This document shows positions 1 to 4,068 of a stretch of 5,403 nt of DNA, one piece after another; within the stretch, counting starts at the first letter, position 1, and every line of letters starts with the position of its first letter. The notes under the pieces are model-generated. The model did no database searches, was not told the DNA's origin, and saw nothing but the letters and a program-made list of their open reading frames with translations. The DNA lies in assembly GCA_022708385.1 (NCBI GenBank), contig JAKIYU010000189.1:1-5403 (forward strand), written 5' to 3'. Both the position numbers and the translations under genes were made by a program. Source of the DNA: Bacteroidota bacterium (GTDB lineage: Bacteria > Bacteroidota > Bacteroidia > Bacteroidales > PXBB01).

Positions 1-113
1 CTACTGATAACGGATTTATCTTTTTCTATCGCTTTGGCAATTTCTTTTTGTTTGTAACCTTGCTGTTTCATAACAGAAATTGTGTACCTTTGTTCTACGG
101 TTAAATGTTTCAT
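1..113 (-). CDS. IS30-family transposase, N-terminal fragment (runs off the left edge)
   Basis: Reading the minus strand from the ATG at 113 gives 37 codons beginning MKHLTVEQRYTISVMKQQGY and continuing through KQKEIAKAIEKDKSVIS, with no stop before the window edge. This is the N-terminal helix-turn-helix of IS30-family transposases: a short lead ending in EQRY, a helix, then the K-Q-K-E-I-A turn and the K-D-K-S-V-I-S recognition helix that binds the terminal inverted repeats. The DDE catalytic core lies outside the window, so it cannot be said whether the element is intact. The gene points away from arsC on the same strand, so read-through from the ars operon would enter it. Family assignment is from the recognised motif; the start is the only ATG that fits the family N-terminus. 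Confidence 0.85.
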   Translation of the reverse strand, partial: MKHLTVEQRYTISVMKQQGYKQKEIAKAIEKDKSVIS

Positions 114-114
114 T

Positions 115-239
115 TGCAACTTTTTTTAACGAGGAGAGGGCAAAATTAAACTTTATCCATCAAGACAAAGTGAGAAGGAATTTTTTCTTTCTCTTTTGTC
201 TTGAAAAATTTATTCTTTATCTCCTCTGAAAAAGTTGCA
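115..239. repeat. Nested inverted repeats forming a long stem-loop in the IS30 leader
   Basis: The outer arms are 115-137 (TGCAAC, a T-run, then GAGGAGA) and 220-239 (TCTCCTC, a short A-run, then GTTGCA); they match apart from a few bases in the T/A run. Inside them, 161-180 and 185-203 form a second, 19-20 bp imperfect hairpin with a perfect 9-bp outer stem, CAAGACAAA/TTTGTCTTG, and an all-T loop. In a minus-strand transcript entering from arsC the outer arm would pair right up to the transposase ATG. Many insertion sequences use such folds to block translation from read-through RNA; that role here is inferred. Confidence 0.7.
141..169 (-). promoter_or_regulatory. Candidate Bacteroidota-type promoter for the IS30 transposase
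   Basis: On the minus strand, TAATTTTG (148-141) matches the Bacteroidota -7 form TAnnTTTG, and TTTG (169-166) matches the -33 box. The 17-base spacer is near the usual length. Transcription would begin near 134, about 20 bases before the ATG, inside the left arm of the leader repeat. The element's own transcript would therefore lack the partner arm at 220-239 and leave the start open. This is a motif match only. Confidence 0.45.
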
Positions 240-294
240 TTTATTTGTTGAATTTAGTGAATCAACAACTTACAACTTTCAATATTCTATATGT

Positions 295-714
295 TTACTT
301 TTGTGGGATAGTTTTGTAAAACTTTTTAAATGCCTCCATTATTTCATCTCTTACCTTCCTGTACACCTGCATCACTTCCTCTTCGGTTCCCTGTGCTGCA
401 GCAGGATCTTCAAACCCGATATGAAGGCGCATTTTCACCTTTCCTGTAAACACCGGGCATATCTCTTTGGCCCCGTCGCACACAGTGATAACATAATCGA
501 ACGGGTCTGCCAGAAACCTGCTGACCGGCTTTGGTACCTGTTGAGAAATATCAATACCCAGCTCCGCCATGGCCTTAACAGCATAAGGATTCACTTTTTC
601 CTCTGCTCTGGTACCCGCTGAAAACACTTCAAGATTTTTATCGAGCGCCTTTAGTATCCCCTCGGCCATCTAACTGCGGCACGTATTTCCCGTACAAATT
701 ATCAACGCCCTCAT
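295..714 (-). pseudogene. arsC: Arsenate reductase ArsC (thioredoxin-coupled type), interrupted by an amber codon
   Basis: The complete frame begins at the ATG at 714: MRALIICTGNTCRS, then TAG (672-670), then MAEGILKAL onward for 124 residues to the TAA at 295. Without the stop it would be 139 residues, normal for the low-molecular-weight phosphatase-fold ArsC that reduces arsenate to arsenite. All family landmarks remain: the P-loop CTGNTCRS with nucleophile Cys7 and Arg13, and the resolving pair Cys79 and Cys86 seven residues apart (TVCDGAKEICP), as in the S. aureus pI258 enzyme. The position of the stop is normally Gln in this family (CRSQMAEG), so one C-to-T change (CAG to TAG) explains it. 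Restart at the ATG at 669 would make a protein with no P-loop and no nucleophile. It is the third gene of the arsR operon, 52 bases after the rhodanese-like gene. Suppression of the stop or a sequencing error remains possible. Confidence 0.88.
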
Positions 715-766
715 ATATAGACATTTATAATTTTTCTTTCGTCTTTCAACTTTTACCTTTAGAATT

Positions 767-1192
767 TTATCGTTTATCTTTTATTTCCCTTTGTCGCAAC
801 TGGCACATACAGGAGCCTGAAAGGCGTTCTGTAGTATCCACTTTCATTGGCAAACCATCCCTTTCCCATTCAACAAGCCCGCCTGCAACCTGCGAAACCT
901 TTGCAAACCCGTTCTGCATTAAAAAATGCACAACCTGCCCGCTGTTTATCCCCGAACTGTCAAACACAATCAGACCTTTTTCTTTAGGCAAAGCTATGTA
1001 TTTGACTTTAAGTTCTTCGAGCGGCATACAAATAACCTCCTTAACATCCGGACATTTAAATGCTGAGAAATCGGCACGCCTGACATCAAGCAATAAAGCC
1101 TCTCCATTAATAAGCAACTGGTATGCATTGCGTGGCGTATGGTTCAGACAGCCATTACTCATAAACCCATGTGCGTTGAATGTATCTCCCAT
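767..1192 (-). CDS. Rhodanese-like domain protein with Asp in place of the catalytic Cys
   Basis: A 141-residue single rhodanese domain. Visible landmarks are the LLLDVR strand (residues 33-38), the active-site loop at 78-84 and the closing signature GGLVEWERDGLPM (104-116). Active rhodaneses carry C-x-x-G-x-R-S in the loop; here it is DSSGINS, so the sulfur-accepting Cys is Asp78 and the Arg is Asn83. Classical thiosulfate sulfurtransferase activity is therefore unlikely. A Cys-Met-Cys motif (128-130) near the C-terminus could be an alternative thiol site; this is speculation. The ATG at 1192 was chosen because it lies 11 bases after the arsR stop. An upstream in-frame TTG at 1210 would add six residues but overlaps the arsR stop. 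The gene lies between arsR and arsC on the same strand, so it probably works in the ars response, perhaps as a binding or redox partner. It has no signal peptide or membrane segment and should be cytoplasmic. Confidence 0.8.
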   Translation of the reverse strand: MGDTFNAHGFMSNGCLNHTPRNAYQLLINGEALLLDVRRADFSAFKCPDVKEVICMPLEELKVKYIALPKEKGLIVFDSSGINSGQVVHFLMQNGFAKVSQVAGGLVEWERDGLPMKVDTTERLSGSCMCQLRQREIKDKR

Positions 1193-1203
1193 ATTTACAG
1201 GTT

Positions 1204-1542
1204 TTAGCAATTTGATTCATTTTTACAGACAACTTCAACATCAAGACTACCTAAAAATTCGGCAAATAATCCCTTATATTTTTTAATACTTTTCTGACAT
1301 AAACAATAATTTACTTTCGAACCTTCTACTTCTCCATGAATTAACCCAACTTTTTTAAGCTCTTTTAAGTGCTGAAGAACAGTTGTTCTACTCAGTGGTA
1401 TTTCTTTGCTTATATCCCCTGAAATGCAAGTTTTAACCTCAGCCAGATACTTCAGTATAGTAATCCGCGCTGGATGAGACATAGCTTTGCTTACTATTGC
1501 AAGCACTCGAAATGAAGAGTCAAATTTCTCAGATTTAGTCAT
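1204..1542 (-). CDS. arsR: ArsR/SmtB-family metalloregulatory repressor
   Basis: A 112-residue winged-helix protein of typical ArsR length. The signature SKAMSHPARITILKYL (residues 18-33) is the dimer and first DNA-binding helix region. The recognition helix is LSRTTVLQHLKELKKVGLI (50-68) and the wing follows (GEVEGSKVNYCL, 70-81). It is expected to repress its own operon until As(III), Sb(III) or another thiophilic ion binds. The classical ELCVCDL metal site is not present; only Cys39 (KTCISGDI) lies in that helix. Other cysteines are Cys80 and Cys82 in the wing and Cys106 and Cys112 near the C-terminus, so ligand binding probably uses a different Cys set. The ATG at 1542 lies six bases from a 30-bp palindrome that is the likely operator. 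The gene heads the arsR - rhodanese-like - arsC operon. Family confidence is high; the inducer is inferred from the arsC neighbour. Confidence 0.9.
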   Translation of the reverse strand: MTKSEKFDSSFRVLAIVSKAMSHPARITILKYLAEVKTCISGDISKEIPLSRTTVLQHLKELKKVGLIHGEVEGSKVNYCLCQKSIKKYKGLFAEFLGSLDVEVVCKNESNC

Positions 1543-1548
1543 TTTTTT

Positions 1549-1578
1549 AAAATATGTCGTAAATTTACGACATATTTT
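1549..1578. promoter_or_regulatory. arsO: 30-bp perfect palindrome, probable ArsR operator
   Basis: Bases 1549-1578 form an uninterrupted 30-bp palindrome centred between 1563 and 1564. Each half contains ATATGTCGTAA or its complement, and the centre is GTAAATTTAC. It starts six bases upstream of the arsR ATG. ArsR/SmtB dimers bind AT-rich imperfect inverted repeats near their own promoter, so the position fits autoregulation. The centre contains TAAATTTA, one base off the TAnnTTTG -7 form, so operator and promoter may overlap. The symbol is descriptive only. Confidence 0.75.
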
Positions 1579-1612
1579 TTATATTTAATTTTAAAAATAA
1601 TCAGAAATAAAT

Positions 1613-1620
1613 TAAATTTG
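1613..1620 (+). promoter_or_regulatory. Candidate -7 box for the symporter operon
   Basis: TAAATTTG at 1613-1620 fits the Bacteroidota -7 consensus TAnnTTTG and lies 28 bases before the symporter ATG, giving a short leader. No convincing TTTG -33 box is found 17-21 bases upstream; that stretch is almost pure A and T. The site is 35 bases from the ArsR palindrome, so ArsR need not affect this promoter. Confidence 0.35.
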
Positions 1621-1648
1621 TTCAATTTATAATTCAACGAAATATAAT

Positions 1649-3463
1649 ATGAATACAAATAAAGAAGCCTGGGGGTCGCGTGTTGGATTGATACTGGCTA
1701 TGGCAGGCAATGCCGTGGGGCTTGGCAATTTCCTCCGTTTTCCTGTACAGGCCGTACAAAATGGCGGCGGTGCTTTTATAATCCCGTACCTTGTTTGTTT
1801 TCTGCTCATGGGTATCCCCTTATTGTTTATCGAATGGTCAATAGGCCGCTACGGGGGTCAGTTTGGGCATCACACCACCCCTTTCACATTTAACCGCATG
1901 GGAAGAGGTTCTTTATGGAAATATATTGGCGTTTTCGGTATTTTCTCTAATATAGCTATAGCAGCTTATTACTGTTACATCGAAAGCTGGACAATGTCTT
2001 ATGTTTATCATTCGGCATCAGGTACTTTTAAAGGATTAGACCAAATAGGTGTGGCCTCTTTTTTCGATAATTATCTCGATATTTTTACTTCAACAACCTG
2101 TATTCCCTACGAAACAGTTATCTTTTTTGTCTTTTGCCTGGTACTAAACACATGGATTTTGAGCAAGGGATTAAGCGGAGGTGTTGAAAAGGTAGCTAAA
2201 ATAGGTATGCCTTTGCTCATCATTTTTGGTATTTTTCTGGCTGTTAAAGCCATTTTTTTAAAAGCAGGTACCGATGGGGCTATAAACGATGGCACTGTGG
2301 GACTTAATTTCTTATGGACTCCCCAGTACACTTCGCTAACAAATCCTAAAGTATGGCTTGCAGCAGCCGGACAAATTTTTTTCACACTCTCACTCGGTCA
2401 GGGCTCAGTACAATGCTATGCTTCTTATGTAAATAAAAAGGATGACATTGCCCTCAATGCCATGTCGGCCGGCTGGATGAACGAATTTGTTGAAGTAGTG
2501 CTTGGAAGCGCCATCATCATCCCAATATCTATCGGTTACTTAGGTATCGACAAAGTTATTGAGCTAACCTCAAGTGGAGGCTTAGGACTTGGATTTCGCA
2601 CCCTTCCCTATTTATTTCAGCAATGGGGTGATATTTTATCTGTTATGGCTGGCGTTGCTTTTTTCGGTTTGCTTTTTTTGGCTGGCATAACCTCTTCTCT
2701 TGCCATGGGCACTCCTACCATGTCCTTTTTTATGGATGAATTCAAATGGAAACGTTCAAAAGCCGCATGGGGTTTTGGTGTTATGGTGCTTATTCTTGGT
2801 TTGCCCACAGTCCTCTTCTTTCAGAAAGGAGTATTTGATGAATACGACTACTGGGCGGGAACAGTATCTTTGGTTGTTTTTGCCATGTTGGAATCTGTTT
2901 TATTTGCATGGGTTTTCGGTTTAAAAAAGGGTTGGTCAGAAATAACTGCCGGTGCTGATATTAAAGTTCCTATAGTGTTCAGATACATTATTAAATACAT
3001 TACTCCTGTAATTCTTATTCTTGTATTTTTCTCTTCACTTATACGACCTGCGAAAGACGACTGGTCAAAAATAAGCCTCAAGGGATGGGAACTACACCAC
3101 GAAAGCATTATTGCCCAGCTGAGGCACGACCATATCGGCCCTAATAAATCTTATTTTGCCGACAACTTTTACGCTGAAACTTCCGGCATTGTCGATTCAG
3201 TTTATTCTGACGAGTCATACAATTATATTTCTATAAAAAAAGAAGATGGTAAAACAAAAACTTTCAGCACATCCAAAGATAACATAGTCCTCGTACAGGA
3301 AAACGATATTGTCAATACCGGTGACGCTATCTTTAGTGGCCGCTTTATCAACAATGTTTTCTATATAGACATGTCACGCCTGCTGCTTTTATCTTTATTT
3401 CTTTTAATTAGCCTTATGGTCTTTATTGCTTACCGCAAACGTAAAAAAGAAGGGAGCCTGTAA
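1649..3463 (+). CDS. LeuT-like sodium:amino-acid symporter (NSS family) with a periplasmic insertion
   Basis: A 604-residue inner-membrane transporter of the neurotransmitter:sodium symporter family. TM1 (WGSRVGLILAMAGNAVGLGN) matches Aquifex LeuT closely enough to share residue numbers 8-30. Sodium-site residues are kept: Gly20, Ala22, Val23, Asn27, Thr246, Asn278, Ala345, Thr348 and Ser349. So are Tyr108 and Phe245 at the substrate site and the outer gate pair Arg30/Asp400. Glu282 matches LeuT Glu290, which predicts chloride independence. Two pocket residues differ: LeuT Phe259 is Gln251 and Ile359 is Met353, so the substrate is probably not leucine. After TM11 (about 445-464) comes about 110 residues of soluble sequence before TM12 (about 578-595); LeuT has only a short loop there. 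Residues 512-568 of this loop look like a barrel-sandwich or LytM-like fold. The start is the only ATG in place; there is no clear ribosome site, as is usual in this phylum. It is followed after one base by a small partner gene. Confidence 0.93.
   Translation: MNTNKEAWGSRVGLILAMAGNAVGLGNFLRFPVQAVQNGGGAFIIPYLVCFLLMGIPLLFIEWSIGRYGGQFGHHTTPFTFNRMGRGSLWKYIGVFGIFSNIAIAAYYCYIESWTMSYVYHSASGTFKGLDQIGVASFFDNYLDIFTSTTCIPYETVIFFVFCLVLNTWILSKGLSGGVEKVAKIGMPLLIIFGIFLAVKAIFLKAGTDGAINDGTVGLNFLWTPQYTSLTNPKVWLAAAGQIFFTLSLGQGSVQCYASYVNKKDDIALNAMSAGWMNEFVEVVLGSAIIIPISIGYLGIDKVIELTSSGGLGLGFRTLPYLFQQWGDILSVMAGVAFFGLLFLAGITSSLAMGTPTMSFFMDEFKWKRSKAAWGFGVMVLILGLPTVLFFQKGVFDEYDYWAGTVSLVVFAMLESVLFAWVFGLKKGWSEITAGADIKVPIVFRYIIKYITPVILILVFFSSLIRPAKDDWSKISLKGWELHHESIIAQLRHDHIGPNKSYFADNFYAETSGIVDSVYSDESYNYISIKKEDGKTKTFSTSKDNIVLVQENDIVNTGDAIFSGRFINNVFYIDMSRLLLLSLFLLISLMVFIAYRKRKKEGSL
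3450..3456 (+). promoter_or_regulatory. Shine-Dalgarno-like site for the small partner gene
   Basis: AAGGGAG at 3450-3456, inside the last symporter codons, ends eight bases before the ATG at 3465. It stands out because the arsR and symporter starts in this window have only A/T-rich sequence upstream. It fixes the start of the small protein at 3465 rather than at the in-frame ATG at 3426, and suggests coupled, balanced production of both proteins. Confidence 0.55.
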
Positions 3464-3464
3464 T

Positions 3465-3611
3465 ATGAATACCACCGCTTTATTGTTTATGATTATTACC
3501 GAACTGGTAATCACCGGCCTTACATTCTACTTTTTCTTTAAGGTCCTGTTTATGAAACCTAAAGTAAATGTAAACGAAGATTCGTACTTCGATAACAACG
3601 AAACCAACTGA
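3465..3611 (+). CDS. Small single-helix membrane protein, probable MetS-like symporter subunit
   Basis: A 48-residue protein beginning MNTTALLFMIITELVITG. Residues 4-29 form one hydrophobic helix, followed by a basic MKPK step and an acidic, Asn-rich tail (about 32-48) that should lie in the cytoplasm. Its ATG is one base after the symporter stop. Bacterial NSS transporters are often followed by such tiny proteins; in Corynebacterium glutamicum the partner MetS is required for methionine and alanine uptake by MetP. The size, single helix near the N-terminus and gene order match that group, but residue similarity is weak, so assignment to the MaAIMP small-subunit family is an inference. A longer reading from the ATG at 3426 would overlap the symporter's last helix codons and add a non-hydrophobic lead, and was rejected. 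Confidence 0.75.
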   Translation: MNTTALLFMIITELVITGLTFYFFFKVLFMKPKVNVNEDSYFDNNETN

Positions 3612-3612
3612 G

Positions 3613-4068
3613 TTAGTTTTTATTGATAATTTTTAAGGCTTCCCTTTTGCTGAGTGGCCTTAAATGGTGGATATTGAAATAAAAACCTCCTGGTTGACAG
3701 CAATAAAATCTATTGTATCCCACCACGATTTTTCGGTAATGAGCTTTTCGTAAAGGGCTAAAGTATTTTTATCAGGTTCCTTCCGGAACTATGCAACAGG
3801 ACTAATGCAAAATAATGCATTTCTCTTTCTGGATACTGCCATAGTAACAAGACCAGTTCTTCCAACGCTTCAGCAGGAGGATAGCCATAACTGGCAATGA
3901 ATTCTTTTTTCAGAATATCCCTTTCAGGCTTTTTTATGCCAAAGCATTTGAACTTGTCCTTCAAATATTTCTCCATCCAAAAGGCAGTATCAGCATCAGC
4001 GTGCTGCTGATATAAAGCACTTAATACCCTTGCATAATCGGGCGCATTAAAGTTGTTTTTTTTCCCAT
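3613..4068 (-). pseudogene. Decayed AlkD-type DNA alkylation repair gene
   Basis: Three minus-strand frames carry consecutive pieces of one AlkD-like HEAT-repeat DNA glycosylase. Piece one (about 4057 to 3780) includes NNFNAPDYARVLSALY, then MEKYLKDKFKCFGIKKPER and HYFALVLLHSSGR. Piece two (about 3779 to 3691) includes LALYEKLITEKSWWDTIDF, the family's SWWDTVDF motif with its functional Trp and Asp. Piece three (3687 to the TAA at 3613) is GFYFNIHHLRPLSKREALK plus IINKN, matching the family C-terminus LSxREALK. The ATG at 4068 follows the decarboxylase stop directly, but eight A's at 4063-4056 put it out of frame; nine would restore MGKKNNFNAP. About 150 residues remain against roughly 225-235 in intact relatives; about 75-85 residues appear lost between NIHH and LRPLSKREALK. 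The piece from 3976 to 3758 alone would be a 72-residue fragment. Its end is one base from the convergent small membrane gene. Confidence 0.85.

Larger units (their letters stand above)
1..240 (-). mobile_element. One end of an IS30-family insertion sequence (transposase start plus leader)
   Basis: The transposase start at 113 is preceded by about 125 bases that contain no gene but are full of inverted repeats around the word TGCAAC, as expected of an IS end. The outer border cannot be fixed from one copy. The end near 240 is the outer limit of the longest repeat pair, but related words (AAAGTTG at 231-237, CAACTTT at 273-279, and a TTGTTGA/TCAACAA pair at 245-268) continue to about 279, so the true border may lie anywhere between about 230 and 285. 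No target duplication can be tested because the other end is outside the window. The arsC stop lies at 295-297, so the element inserted close behind that gene. Confidence 0.6.

Noticed and set aside
245..268. TTGTTGA/TCAACAA hairpin as a terminator for the ars operon
   Set aside because: On the minus strand it is not followed by a U-run, the stem is AT-rich and seven base pairs long, and it more likely belongs to the nested IS end repeats.
235..621. 128-codon plus-strand open frame opposite arsC
   Set aside because: It is antisense to conserved ArsC sequence, starts inside the IS repeat region and resembles no family; it is a shadow frame.
1193..1210. TTG at 1210 as start of the rhodanese-like protein
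   Set aside because: It overlaps the arsR stop and adds only six residues outside the domain; the ATG at 1192 is a simpler start.
1627..1809. 60-codon minus-strand frame spanning the symporter start
   Set aside because: It overlaps highly conserved TM1 coding sequence and the spacer, with no recognisable protein features.
3634..3661. AAGGC ... GCCTT inverted repeat as a terminator between the convergent genes
   Set aside because: The stem is only five base pairs with a long loop and no T-run, and it lies in the coding remains of alkD.
3988..4011. Dyad ATCAGCA ... TGCTGAT
   Set aside because: It lies within the alkD remnant and results from the codons for the YQQHADAD stretch; no sign of an independent element.
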